Source: UBA964 sp039799645 (GTDB taxonomy: Bacteria; Pseudomonadota; Gammaproteobacteria; Steroidobacterales; Steroidobacteraceae). From it: a DNA stretch of 64,000 bases. The notes beneath the pieces are model-generated. The model saw only the letters and a program-made list of their open reading frames with translations. It ran no database searches and was not told the DNA's origin. The translations under genes and the position numbers were made by a program. Position 1 is the first letter of the stretch. Each line of letters opens with the position of its first letter. The stretch is taken from the NCBI GenBank assembly GCA_039799645.1, contig JBDLSG010000022.1:1-64000 (forward strand), read 5' to 3'. Positions 36,259-44,804 of this stretch are shown here, piece by piece.

Positions 36259-36698
36259 GAACGGCCTTGTTGTCACTGAGATACTTGCTGGCGCTGTTCT
36301 TTGCTGGCGCAGCAGTCAATAAATGGAAGCAGGGTTATATCACCAGCGACTATCTGCAAGGCGTTTTCCTGCAACGCATCGAGGAAATTGACCCGGAGTC
36401 TTTTGGTGCCTGGTTCATCGAGGGCATCGGTATCCCACACTATGTTCCACTGGCGTGGCTGGTTTGTTGGGGGGAGACATTCATCGCTTTGGGGCTTTTG
36501 CTCGGGTGTATCACTCGCGGCGCTGCAGCAGGTGCAATGGCAATGATGTTCGCTTTTGCAATCGGCGGTTATTACGATGCTTCACTCATCGTGTTGACCT
36601 TGATGTTCTTGCCGTTCGTCATTTTACCGACCGGGCGTTGGCATGGTTTTGATAAGCGCTTGCATGCTAGATACCCCCAATCCGTTTTATTTGGCTGA
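36255..36698 (+). CDS. DoxX-like membrane protein
   Basis: 147 residues, four hydrophobic helices: YLLALFFAGAAVNK, VPLAWLVCWGETFIALGLLLG, AAAGAMAMMFAFAIGG and LIVLTLMFLPFVI. The layout, with WGETFIALGLLLG after a short periplasmic segment, fits the DoxX family, some members of which assemble with redox enzymes. The exact role here is unknown. Coupled to the preceding lipoprotein gene and followed after 9 bases by an MFS gene. Confidence 0.7.
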   Translation: MRTALLSLRYLLALFFAGAAVNKWKQGYITSDYLQGVFLQRIEEIDPESFGAWFIEGIGIPHYVPLAWLVCWGETFIALGLLLGCITRGAAAGAMAMMFAFAIGGYYDASLIVLTLMFLPFVILPTGRWHGFDKRLHARYPQSVLFG

Positions 36699-36707
36699 GG
36701 TCTTCCA

Positions 36708-37988
36708 ATGAATAAGTTCGGGCCTGTGCGTCTGATGCCGGGTGTCACTCGCGGACACGTAGCGGCGTATCTTTGGGCGGCCTTCGTTAGCATCGGTATC
36801 TTCACCTACGCGACGGCACTCCAGCCGTATTTGCTAGAGGTCAATATCGGCGTACCACCGGCGGAGCGAGGCGTCGTCTCCGGGGATCTGCAGTTTTGGC
36901 AAGAAATCGTCACGTTGATGTTCGTCGGGCTCTTTGGAGCGTGGTCTGATCGAGTCGGGCGACGTGTCGTTTATATCATCGGATTTTTGATTACGGGGCT
37001 CGCTTATGCCGCCTATCCCTTTGCCGATGATGTTGGGCAGCTGCTGATCTACCGTCTCATCTATGCGGTCGGTATCGCCGCTCTCGGTGGTATGTTGGCG
37101 ACGGTGCTGGCCGATTATCCTATCGATGCCGATCGCGGCAAACTGACCGGTATCTCTTTCTTTTTAAATGCGGTCGGTGCATTACTGTTTTTTGCCGTAC
37201 TCACTCGACTACCCGCCCTGTATCAGGGCTTCGGCGCGACCGAGACGGATGCAGGTCGATTCGCTTATCTCACGATTGCAGCGGTATGCGTCGTGAGCGC
37301 CCTCATCATGTTGGGCTTGAAGCCAGGGCCACCTGAGCAGGTAGCGGAGCGTTTGCCTTTAATGGCTTTGCTGCGTCAAGGCTTGAGTGCCGGAAAGCGT
37401 CCGCGGATCGCCTTGGCTTATGCAGCATCTTTCGCTGCACGCGCTGATCTTGTGATCGTTGCGTTATTTCTCTCACTTTGGGTGCAAACTGCCGCGTTGG
37501 CTGACGGCGCAACGGCGGCCGAAGCAACTTCGAGACAAGGTGCTCTTTTTGGCATCGTGCAAGGTAGCGCGATGTTGTGGGCGCCCTTCTTTGGATGGCT
37601 CGCAGACAAAATCGATCGCGTCACTTTAGTCATCATGGCGACCGTACTTTCGGTAGCGGGTTACGGTTGGATGGGTCTGACGCCAGACCCGGCTGTCGGC
37701 GCAGCCGCTTTTGGTGCGGCGGCTTTGCTGGGTGTAGGGCAGGCGAGCGGCATCCTCGCGTCGCAGGTCTTGATCGCTCAGGAGGCGCCCGGCGCCATCC
37801 GAGGCGCCGTCATCGGGATGGTCGGCTTTTTCGGCGCTCTTGGCATCTTGGCGATTTCCAAGATTGGTGGCATCGCTTTTGACACTTGGCGTCCAGGTGC
37901 GCCGTTCATCATCATGGCCGGAGCCAATGTGCTCTTACTGGCGTATGCGATCTGGGTGAGGACTCGGCCGAAACACTCTAGTGCTTGA
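36708..37988 (+). CDS. MFS transporter (paralog of the gene at 44801)
   Basis: 426 residues, 12 helices, GAGG seven bases before the ATG. Loop 2-3 motif GAWSDRVGRRVVYIIGF is the MFS signature A. It is closely related in layout to the protein at 44801-46099: both begin GPV.L.PG, have a QPYLLEVN/QPYLLNAN segment after helix 1, MLATVLADYP/MMATVLADTP and LAQEAPGAIRGAVIG/LGQEAPRDVRGAVFG near the end. Substrate unknown. Confidence 0.87.
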   Translation: MNKFGPVRLMPGVTRGHVAAYLWAAFVSIGIFTYATALQPYLLEVNIGVPPAERGVVSGDLQFWQEIVTLMFVGLFGAWSDRVGRRVVYIIGFLITGLAYAAYPFADDVGQLLIYRLIYAVGIAALGGMLATVLADYPIDADRGKLTGISFFLNAVGALLFFAVLTRLPALYQGFGATETDAGRFAYLTIAAVCVVSALIMLGLKPGPPEQVAERLPLMALLRQGLSAGKRPRIALAYAASFAARADLVIVALFLSLWVQTAALADGATAAEATSRQGALFGIVQGSAMLWAPFFGWLADKIDRVTLVIMATVLSVAGYGWMGLTPDPAVGAAAFGAAALLGVGQASGILASQVLIAQEAPGAIRGAVIGMVGFFGALGILAISKIGGIAFDTWRPGAPFIIMAGANVLLLAYAIWVRTRPKHSSA

Positions 37989-38003
37989 TGACGGCGCGGA
38001 CGA

Positions 38004-38522
38004 CTATTTTGACTCGGTTGGATCCCGATGCCCGGCAAAAGACATCCGATCAAGCACGCCGAGCAACAGCGCAGAAACGACGAATGTCAGATGCAACATG
38101 ACATACCAGAAGATTTTGTCGTTCGGGATCGTTTTGGCATCCATGAATACCTTCAGCAGGTGAATGGATGAGATGGCGACAATTGACGCGGCAACTTTGA
38201 GCTTCAATGTGCCTGCGTCCAGCTTGCCTAACCACCCGAGCTTCTCGCCTTCTTGCGCTACATCGAGTCGCGACACGAAGTTCTCGTAACCGGAGAACAT
38301 CACCATCACGATGAGACTCCCGACCAGAACGATGTCGATCAAGGTCAGCACGATCAGTACCAGCTTATCTTCCGGCATCGAGCTCACTTCCAGGATAACG
38401 TGCAGTGCCTCCTGGAAGAATTTGACGCCGAGCGCAATCAGCGCAAGCGACAAGCCAAGATAGAGCGGTGCGAGCAACCAACGGCACGCGAAAATCAGTT
38501 TTTCGAGGCTTTTTTCGATCAC
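38004..38522 (-). CDS. YqhA/UPF0114-family membrane protein
   Basis: 172 residues, four helices. IEKSLEKLIFACRWLLAPLYLGL, DIVLVGSLIVMVMFSGYENFVS and KLKVAASIVAISSIHLLKVFMD match the UPF0114 family throughout. Function unknown. It overlaps cytochrome b561 by ATGA and so is co-transcribed with it. It ends 15 bases from the convergent MFS gene. Confidence 0.93.
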   Translation of the reverse strand: MIEKSLEKLIFACRWLLAPLYLGLSLALIALGVKFFQEALHVILEVSSMPEDKLVLIVLTLIDIVLVGSLIVMVMFSGYENFVSRLDVAQEGEKLGWLGKLDAGTLKLKVAASIVAISSIHLLKVFMDAKTIPNDKIFWYVMLHLTFVVSALLLGVLDRMSFAGHRDPTESK

Positions 38523-39070
38523 GAATTTTTCTCCGACGGGAACGGGGAGATACGCTGTAGCGCGTTATCCCGCAAGACGTAATGGTGTACCAAGCCAGCG
38601 ATCGTATGCGTGGCAATCAATGCGTAGCCTACGTTGGAGCCGGTCTCGTGGATTTCTTCGATTGTCTCAGCGAGCACTTCATTTGGAGCGACCAGCGGCG
38701 GCAACTCCATACCAAAGAACGGAATGCTTGAGCCCTCTGCGCTCAGAATGAGCCAGCCACCGAGCGGCATACCAATCATCAACAGATACAACGCCGCATG
38801 CAGAGCATGCGACAGACCGATTTGCCAAGCGGGCGGAGTGGGTGAAATGGGTGGGGCTTTGAAGGCGGCGCGGAGCGCGAGTCGTACCATTACCAGCGCG
38901 CACACGCTAAGACCGAGCATGTAATGCCAAGTCTTCATCATCTCGCGCGGTTCGCTGCCTCGCGGATAGATGTCGCGAAACTCCATCAAACAATAGACGA
39001 CCACCAGCAGCACCAGCATGAACCAGTGCAGCGTGATCGAGGCGCTGTGATATCGGGGGGCGTTGCTCAT
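38519..39070 (-). CDS. cybB: Cytochrome b561
   Basis: 183 residues, four helices with the heme histidines spaced as in CybB: HWFMLVLLV near the start, WHYMLGLSVC, LSHALHAALYLLM and ATHTIAGLVHHYVLRDN. It is a di-heme inner-membrane cytochrome that may oxidise superoxide or pass electrons to quinone. TAGAAT lies six bases before the ATG with no clear SD. It heads a two-gene unit with the YqhA-like gene. Confidence 0.93.
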   Translation of the reverse strand: MSNAPRYHSASITLHWFMLVLLVVVYCLMEFRDIYPRGSEPREMMKTWHYMLGLSVCALVMVRLALRAAFKAPPISPTPPAWQIGLSHALHAALYLLMIGMPLGGWLILSAEGSSIPFFGMELPPLVAPNEVLAETIEEIHETGSNVGYALIATHTIAGLVHHYVLRDNALQRISPFPSEKNS

Positions 39071-39076
39071 GCGCTC

Positions 39077-39082
39077 ATTCTA
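39077..39082 (-). promoter_or_regulatory. -10 element of cybB, six bases from the start codon
   Basis: Minus strand TAGAAT (5 of 6), then GAGCGC and ATG. The distance predicts initiation at the start codon, as at pyrE, xthA, trmB and the ABC-F gene. Confidence 0.5.
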
Positions 39083-39109
39083 GCTCGGCACTTGATCGGG
39101 CGGCGCGAA

Positions 39110-39634
39110 TCACACCATGATGCCGCGGAAAATACGTACGGGCGGCGCTTCGGAGGCCAAGGATTTTTCCTCGACGAATTGCAGTCCTAGTTTTTCCAAG
39201 ACCCGGATCGAACGGATATTGTGAGGCAGAGTGATGCCGTATACGGCGGTCAAACCAAATTGTTGTCGCCCTCGCGTGAGTACGGCAGCCGCCCCCTCGG
39301 TGGTATAGCCTAAACCCCAATAGTTCGGCGACACGGCGAAGCCGATATCGGGTCCGGGTAAGGATGCACGGCGAACCAACCCACACATGCCGATGGGGAT
39401 AGGGTCGGCACCGGCTCTCTTTAGTCCCATCCATAATAAACCGTGTTCATGTTCGGCATAGCTCGCGATCGGTCCTTCGCGAAGATAGCGACGGGCATCC
39501 TCGAGACTCCTGACACCTCGATCGCCGATGAATTCACGGAAGGACGGCTCATTGAGCAGCGCGAGTACCATCGGTGCATCGGATTCCTCGAACTCTCGCA
39601 ATATGAGGCGGGGCGTTTCGATATCCCAGTTCAT
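39110..39634 (-). CDS. GNAT N-acetyltransferase (RimJ/RimL type)
   Basis: 174 residues from ATG 39634, which begins with the standard MNWDIETPRLILREF; ATG 39643 is the alternative. Motif A is seen as GLGYTTEGAAAVLTRG and motif B as NIRSIRVLEKLGLQF. It transfers acetyl from acetyl-CoA to an amino group of an unknown substrate. It is divergent from the photolyase operon, and the two genes appear to share one palindromic -10 element. Confidence 0.9.
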   Translation of the reverse strand: MNWDIETPRLILREFEESDAPMVLALLNEPSFREFIGDRGVRSLEDARRYLREGPIASYAEHEHGLLWMGLKRAGADPIPIGMCGLVRRASLPGPDIGFAVSPNYWGLGYTTEGAAAVLTRGRQQFGLTAVYGITLPHNIRSIRVLEKLGLQFVEEKSLASEAPPVRIFRGIMV

Positions 39635-39641
39635 GCTCGGC

Positions 39642-39651
39642 ATCTTAAGAT
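39642..39651. promoter_or_regulatory. Shared symmetric -10 element between GNAT and photolyase genes
   Basis: The perfect palindrome ATCTTAAGAT offers TAAGAT on both strands: six bases before ATG 39658 (photolyase) and seven before ATG 39634 (GNAT). Each match to TATAAT is 4 of 6. There is no room for two ordinary promoters with leaders, and no SD for either gene. Confidence 0.4.
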
Positions 39652-39657
39652 GTTGCC

Positions 39658-41253
39658 ATGCCTACGCAATCCACAGTTGAGTCCAGCCGTCAGCCCGTTC
39701 GTCATCTCATCGTCATTCTGGGCGATCAACTCGATCGTCATTCTCCGGCTTTCCATGGCTTTGATAGTGAGCGGGATATCGTCTGGATGGCCGAGGTGAT
39801 CGAGGAGTCGACTAAGGTGCCGGTGAGTTTGCCGCGGATCGCGATTTTCCTCGCGTGTATGCGGCACTTTCGGGATGCGCTGCGGAGCGAGCAAATCCAC
39901 GTCGACTATCGCGAGCTTGCTCTGGGCGAGCCTGCGCTAGCCAATGCCTTGGCTGGAGCGCTGCAACGCCACCGGCCTGCCAAGGTCGTGATGGTCGAGC
40001 CGGGTGAGTGGTCGGTACGCGAGAGCCTGCGGGCAGTCGTCGCACGACATAGCGTTTTGTTGGATGAGCGGGCTGACGACCACTTTCTCTGCTCCCATCG
40101 TGAGTTTGCAGACCATGCGCGCGGTCGAAAACAGCTTCGTATGGAGTTCTTCTATCGCGAGATGCGGCGAAAGCACCAAATCTTATTAGATCGTGACGGC
40201 AAGCCTGAAGGCGGAGACTGGAACTACGATGCCGAAAATCGTGGCAGCTTCGGGAAGGCAGGACCATCCGATATTCCCTCGCCTGCACGCTTCGCTCCTA
40301 ACCCGTTGACCGCACAAGTGATCGCCGAGGTGCAACGACGGTTTCCACAACATGTTGGCAAGCTTGATCGTTTCGACTGGCCCGTCACACGCGATCAAGC
40401 GCTGATCGCTTTACAGGATTTCATCGATCATCGGCTTAGTCATTTCGGCGAGTACCAGGATGCGATGTGGACGCGGGAGCCATGGCTTTATCACTCGCGA
40501 ATCTCTGCAGCGCTCAATTTGAAATTACTCAATCCGCTCGAAGTGATCAGGGCGGCAGAGTTGGCTTATCGATCAGGTAGGGCGCCGCTCGCGGCGACTG
40601 AGGGATTCATTCGGCAGATTTTGGGTTGGCGCGAGTACGTTCGTGGCGTGTATTGGCATCTGATGCCCGGTTATCTCGACCGTAACGCAATGCGAGCAAG
40701 TGAGCCGTTACCCGGTTTATTCTGGACTGCCGAAACTGACATGCAGTGTCTTGCCGATTCGATTGGACAGACGCTTGAGTTGGGGTACGCCCATCATATT
40801 CAGCGTTTGATGGTGACGGGGCTCTTTTGCTTGCTGCTCGGCGTCGATCCGAAAGAAGTTCATGCCTGGTATCTCTCCGTTTATGTGGATGCCGTCGAAT
40901 GGGTCGAGTTACCCAACACGCTCGGCATGTCTCAGTATGCGGATGGCGGGGTGATGGCCTCTAAGCCGTACATTGCGTCTGGTCGTTACATTGACAAGAT
41001 GAGCAACTACTGCTGCCAATGTCGCTACAAGCCGGCCGAGGCTACCGGCAAAGCGGCTTGCCCGTTCACGACGCTTTACTGGGATTTTCTAATCCGCCAT
41101 GAACTAGAACTATCGAGTAATCCGCGAATGGTGATGCAAGTGCGCAACCTTGCGCGGCTCACCGAGGCGCGCCGAGCAGAAATTATCTCGGCTGCACGCG
41201 AGTTGCGTCAGTCGCTGCGCGTTCAAGTCAATGGTAGTAACCTATCTACATGA
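39658..41253 (+). CDS. Iron-sulfur bacterial photolyase/cryptochrome ((6-4)-type, FeS-BCP)
   Basis: 531 residues. HLIVILGDQLDRHSPAF opens the antenna domain; the FAD domain has ATEGFIRQILGWREYVRGVYW and VDAVEWVELPNTLGMSQYADGG. Four cysteines, C364, C452, C455 and C468, have exactly the spacing of the 4Fe-4S ligands of Agrobacterium PhrB (C350, C438, C441, C454). Members repair (6-4) photoproducts with blue light. First gene of a seven-gene run with 4-base overlaps. Confidence 0.95.
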   Translation: MPTQSTVESSRQPVRHLIVILGDQLDRHSPAFHGFDSERDIVWMAEVIEESTKVPVSLPRIAIFLACMRHFRDALRSEQIHVDYRELALGEPALANALAGALQRHRPAKVVMVEPGEWSVRESLRAVVARHSVLLDERADDHFLCSHREFADHARGRKQLRMEFFYREMRRKHQILLDRDGKPEGGDWNYDAENRGSFGKAGPSDIPSPARFAPNPLTAQVIAEVQRRFPQHVGKLDRFDWPVTRDQALIALQDFIDHRLSHFGEYQDAMWTREPWLYHSRISAALNLKLLNPLEVIRAAELAYRSGRAPLAATEGFIRQILGWREYVRGVYWHLMPGYLDRNAMRASEPLPGLFWTAETDMQCLADSIGQTLELGYAHHIQRLMVTGLFCLLLGVDPKEVHAWYLSVYVDAVEWVELPNTLGMSQYADGGVMASKPYIASGRYIDKMSNYCCQCRYKPAEATGKAACPFTTLYWDFLIRHELELSSNPRMVMQVRNLARLTEARRAEIISAARELRQSLRVQVNGSNLST

Positions 41254-42077
41254 CCTCGGCTACCCACAATCTTTCGCAACGATTTCCCCGCAAGCGCGCC
41301 TTCATCACGGGCGCTGCGAGCGGACTCGGCCTTGCTTGTGCAGAAACGCTGGCCCGTGAGGGATGGCAACTTTTTTTGACAGATGCCGACGGCGTACGGC
41401 TCGAACTCGTCACCCAAAGTTTTGTACGTGATGGGGCAAAAGTAGCGTCATTTGTGTGCGACGTCCGAGACGCCGACGCGGTTGAGTCAGTTGTAGGCGC
41501 CGCCTGCGAGAGCGCTGGCGGAATCGATCTCGCCATCCACTGCGCTGGAGTCGCCGCTGCGGGTCCCTTTCATGCCACGACGACGGACGACTGGCGCTGG
41601 GTTCTCGACATCAATCTTCTTGGAGTCGTCAACGCTAGTCGAGCCGTTATTCAAAGAATGGCTCGCGGTCAGGGCGGCATCATCATCAACATTGCCAGTG
41701 CAGCAAGCTTTTGCACCGGTACGCAAATGTCGATTTACAACACGTCTAAGGCAGCGGTCGTCGCTCTCAGTGAATCATTGATGCAAGAGTATGCCGATTA
41801 CGGCGTGCACGTCGTCGCTGCGATGCCAGGGTTTTTTCAAACGCGACTGATGGAGTCTGCGCGCGGACCGGAGCGCACTCTGCAGGCGGCGCGCCGTTTA
41901 ATAGACACATCTAATCTGGCGGCGGAACAAGTGGCTGAAGAAATGCTCTGGGCTGCCGCTCGTGGATCTACCCATTTCGTTTACCCGAGTCGTTATCAGT
42001 GGCTGTGGCGCTTGAAGCGCGCGATGCCGCAGCGCTTCCAGAAACTGTTGCCTCGTCTTCTCAAACGGAGAACATGA
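41250..42077 (+). CDS. Short-chain dehydrogenase/reductase
   Basis: 275 residues. Cofactor motif TGAASGLGLA, NAG-equivalent HCAGVA, catalytic Ser in INIASAASF and YNTSK as the Tyr-Lys pair. The C-terminus is basic (RYQWLWRLKRAMPQRFQKLLPRLLKRR), which may place it at the membrane as in lipid-acting SDRs. Overlaps the photolyase gene by ATGA. SDR genes often accompany photolyase genes in light-response clusters of other bacteria. Substrate unknown. Confidence 0.92.
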   Translation: MTSATHNLSQRFPRKRAFITGAASGLGLACAETLAREGWQLFLTDADGVRLELVTQSFVRDGAKVASFVCDVRDADAVESVVGAACESAGGIDLAIHCAGVAAAGPFHATTTDDWRWVLDINLLGVVNASRAVIQRMARGQGGIIINIASAASFCTGTQMSIYNTSKAAVVALSESLMQEYADYGVHVVAAMPGFFQTRLMESARGPERTLQAARRLIDTSNLAAEQVAEEMLWAAARGSTHFVYPSRYQWLWRLKRAMPQRFQKLLPRLLKRRT

Positions 42078-42502
42078 TGTTGTCGCCTTTTCACCTCGCC
42101 ATACCGGTTCATGACGTCGAAGCCGCTCGAAACTTCTATGGTGGTTTGTTTGGCTGCGCAGAGGGACGATCGGATATCGAGTGGGTCGATTTCGATTTTT
42201 TTGGTCATCAATTGGTCGCTCATCGCGACCCCTCGAAGCAGGCCTTTTCGAAAGCCGCGCATACCAACAAAGTAGATGGCAAAGATGTTCCAGTGCCGCA
42301 TTTCGGTGTAGTGCTTGCGTGGGACGAATGGCACGCGCTTTCGACACGCCTCAGTCAATCGGGAGTCGAATTTGTGATCGACCCCGGTATCCGTTTTGCG
42401 GGCGAGGTGGGCGAGCAGGCGACATTCTTTTTGTATGACCCGTCGGGAAATGCACTCGAATTCAAGGCTTTCAAGGATCCGTCACGACTGTTTGCCAAGT
42501 GA
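42077..42502 (+). CDS. VOC-family protein (glyoxalase-like)
   Basis: About 141 residues. The second of two adjacent ATGs (42077) lies six bases from GGAG and is preferred over 42074. Motifs: FHLAIPVHDVEAARNFYGGLFGC, PHFGVVLAWDEW and FLYDPSGNALEFKAF, with the glutamate ligand position in the last. Probably a small dioxygenase- or glyoxalase-like metal enzyme. Substrate unknown. Fourth-base overlaps link it to the SDR and hydrolase genes. Confidence 0.85.
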   Translation: MLSPFHLAIPVHDVEAARNFYGGLFGCAEGRSDIEWVDFDFFGHQLVAHRDPSKQAFSKAAHTNKVDGKDVPVPHFGVVLAWDEWHALSTRLSQSGVEFVIDPGIRFAGEVGEQATFFLYDPSGNALEFKAFKDPSRLFAK

Positions 42503-43359
42503 TCGAACCAGACATTCGAGATCATCGTGTCGCAGTCGCCGATGGGCTGACGCTGCATTGTCGGGATTACTCGAGCGGATCGTCGCGCTTGCCGGTTTTA
42601 TGTCTACCGGGCCTCACGCGTAACGGACGCGATTTTCACGAACTGGCTTCACATCTGTCAGCTGAGCGCCGAATTCTCGCGTTGGACCTGCGAGGCCGAG
42701 GCCTATCCGATTACGATCCCGATTGGCACCGTTACCGTCTCGATGTGTATGTCGAGGACGTAATAGCGGTGCTTGATGCGCTGCGAGTTGCCCGCGTCAT
42801 TATCATCGGCACCTCGCTCGGTGGTCTCGTCGGCATGTTTTTGGGTGTACAAAACCCCGAGCGACTAGCCGGACTCGTTCTCAACGACATCGGACCCGAG
42901 TTAGACGTGCGAGGGATGAATCGCATCGCAAGCTCAGTGGGCAGATCCGGCCCTGTCGAAAACTGGGAACAGGCGGCAGCCGCGGCAAAAGATGCACATA
43001 CGGCAGTCATGCCTGATTTCAGCGCGTCCGATTGGGCTCGTTTTGCCAGGCAGATTTACCGCGAATTCGCAGATGGCCGTATCGCTCGTGATATGGATCC
43101 ACTGATCGGAGAAGCACTGCGAGAAGAGCCTGGCCCGACGCCGGACTTCTGGCGAGCGTTCAAGTCTCTGCAGAGCCTGCCTGTTCTGACGCTTCGCGGC
43201 GAGTTGTCAGATCTCTTGACCGAAACGACCGTATCGCGCATGCAGCAATGGCATCCGTCGATGAGCGCCGCTCTGATCCCTAACCGTGGGCACGCGCCGA
43301 CGCTCAATGAGCCCGCGAGTCGCGCCGCGATAGATCGTTTTCTGGGGAGCCTGCCATGA
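42499..43359 (+). CDS. Alpha/beta hydrolase
   Basis: 286 residues, GTG start overlapping the previous stop. Nucleophile elbow GTSLGG, oxyanion region CLPGLTRNGRDF, cap domain about 140-220, catalytic Asp probably in LRGELSDLL and His in NRGHAPTL. A soluble esterase- or C-C hydrolase-like enzyme of unknown substrate in the photolyase operon. Confidence 0.9.
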   Translation: MIEPDIRDHRVAVADGLTLHCRDYSSGSSRLPVLCLPGLTRNGRDFHELASHLSAERRILALDLRGRGLSDYDPDWHRYRLDVYVEDVIAVLDALRVARVIIIGTSLGGLVGMFLGVQNPERLAGLVLNDIGPELDVRGMNRIASSVGRSGPVENWEQAAAAAKDAHTAVMPDFSASDWARFARQIYREFADGRIARDMDPLIGEALREEPGPTPDFWRAFKSLQSLPVLTLRGELSDLLTETTVSRMQQWHPSMSAALIPNRGHAPTLNEPASRAAIDRFLGSLP

Positions 43360-44804
43360 CAGATTCGACGGTGACGATGCTGACCATGGCGCTCTATATG
43401 GGGGTCTGTCTCGTGCTCGGTGGTATTGCGTGGAGACGAACGCGAAGCCTCGACGACTTCATCCTAGGCGGCCGAAGTCTTGGCAGCTGGGTAACAGCCT
43501 TGAGCGCACAGGCCACCGATATGAGTGGCTGGTTGTTGATGGGTTTGCCGGGGCTCGCCTACGCCTCGGGCTTTGATTCGGTTTGGTTGCTGCTCGGACT
43601 ATTGGTAGGCACCTGGTTAAATTGGCGCTTCATCGCAGCACCGTTGCGCGATGCGACAGAACACTTCGGTAACGCGCTAACTCTGCCTGATTATCTCGAG
43701 TATCGATTCGACGATCGCACTCATAGTTTGCGAGCACTATCGGCAATCGTGATCTTGTTGTTTTTCGTCTTCTATACGAGCTCGGGATTTGTCGCTGCAG
43801 GCAGATTGTTCGAAGCACTTTTCGGTATTCCCTATATAGAGGCCATGCTGTGGGGAACCGCAGCGATGCTGGCGTATACCTTTCTCGGCGGCTTTCTTGC
43901 TGTCAGCTGGTCCGACGTCTTACAGGGCACTTTGATGTTTTTCACATTAGTGCTCGTTGCAATTCTAGGCGTCGCGATGGCAGGCGGTGTCGAGTCCACG
44001 TTCAATCGACTCGAGTCTCTTGACGCGCAGTTATTAGATCCGTTCATCGCCGATGACGGTGCGACGCTCGGATGGATCGGCATCGCCTCGCTGCTAGCGT
44101 GGGGGCTCGGTTATTTTGGGCAGCCTCATATCCTCGCGCGCTTCATGGCTGCTCGTTCGGCCGAGCACATTACGGTAGCAAGGCGCGTGGCAATGGGTTG
44201 GGTCGTGACCGTGCTCGTTGCGGCAGTCGTCGTTGGTCTCAGCGCGCGCCTTGTCTTACCAATCGAGTTGAACGGCCCTGATACCGAGAAGGCATTTATC
44301 GTGATGTCGACGACGTTTCTACCGCCGATCTTCGCTGGAATCTGCCTTGCTGGCGTGATGGCCGCCATCATGAGCACGGCCTCCGCGCAGCTGTTGGTCG
44401 CCTCGTCTGCTCTGGCCAATGACCTCTATCGTAGCTTGTGGCGTCGTGCCGCTTCGAGAGCGGAGCTACTTTGGATCGGGCGTCTTGCTGTACTTGTCAT
44501 TGCCGCCCTTGCCATGTGGTTGGCACGTAATCCCGAAAACACGGTCTTATCTTTAGTCGCTTGGGCTTGGGCCGGCTTCGGTGCTGCATTTGGACCGGTC
44601 GTGATCCTGTCGCTTTACTGGCAGTCCATGACGCGGGCCGGCGCGCTAGCGGGCATTCTTGTCGGTGGCATGACTGTCGTGCTTTGGAAGCAGCTGGCCC
44701 CGCTAGGTGGAGTCTTTGAGCTCTATGAACTGGTGCCGGGCTTTCTCCTCTCGACAGCGGCGATCATGCTAACGAGCCGGATGACGAGTAAGCGAAACTC
44801 ATGA
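43356..44804 (+). CDS. putP: Sodium/proline symporter (PutP-like)
   Basis: 482 residues, about 13 helices of the sodium:solute symporter fold. Characteristic stretches are DDFILGGRSLGSWVTALSAQATDMSGW (split at GRSLGSW), YTSSGFVAAGRLFE, GYFGQPHILARFMA and MSTASAQLLVASSALANDLYR, as in PutP. Likely imports proline or a related amino acid with sodium. Overlaps both neighbours by 4 bases. Confidence 0.9.
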   Translation: MTDSTVTMLTMALYMGVCLVLGGIAWRRTRSLDDFILGGRSLGSWVTALSAQATDMSGWLLMGLPGLAYASGFDSVWLLLGLLVGTWLNWRFIAAPLRDATEHFGNALTLPDYLEYRFDDRTHSLRALSAIVILLFFVFYTSSGFVAAGRLFEALFGIPYIEAMLWGTAAMLAYTFLGGFLAVSWSDVLQGTLMFFTLVLVAILGVAMAGGVESTFNRLESLDAQLLDPFIADDGATLGWIGIASLLAWGLGYFGQPHILARFMAARSAEHITVARRVAMGWVVTVLVAAVVVGLSARLVLPIELNGPDTEKAFIVMSTTFLPPIFAGICLAGVMAAIMSTASAQLLVASSALANDLYRSLWRRAASRAELLWIGRLAVLVIAALAMWLARNPENTVLSLVAWAWAGFGAAFGPVVILSLYWQSMTRAGALAGILVGGMTVVLWKQLAPLGGVFELYELVPGFLLSTAAIMLTSRMTSKRNS

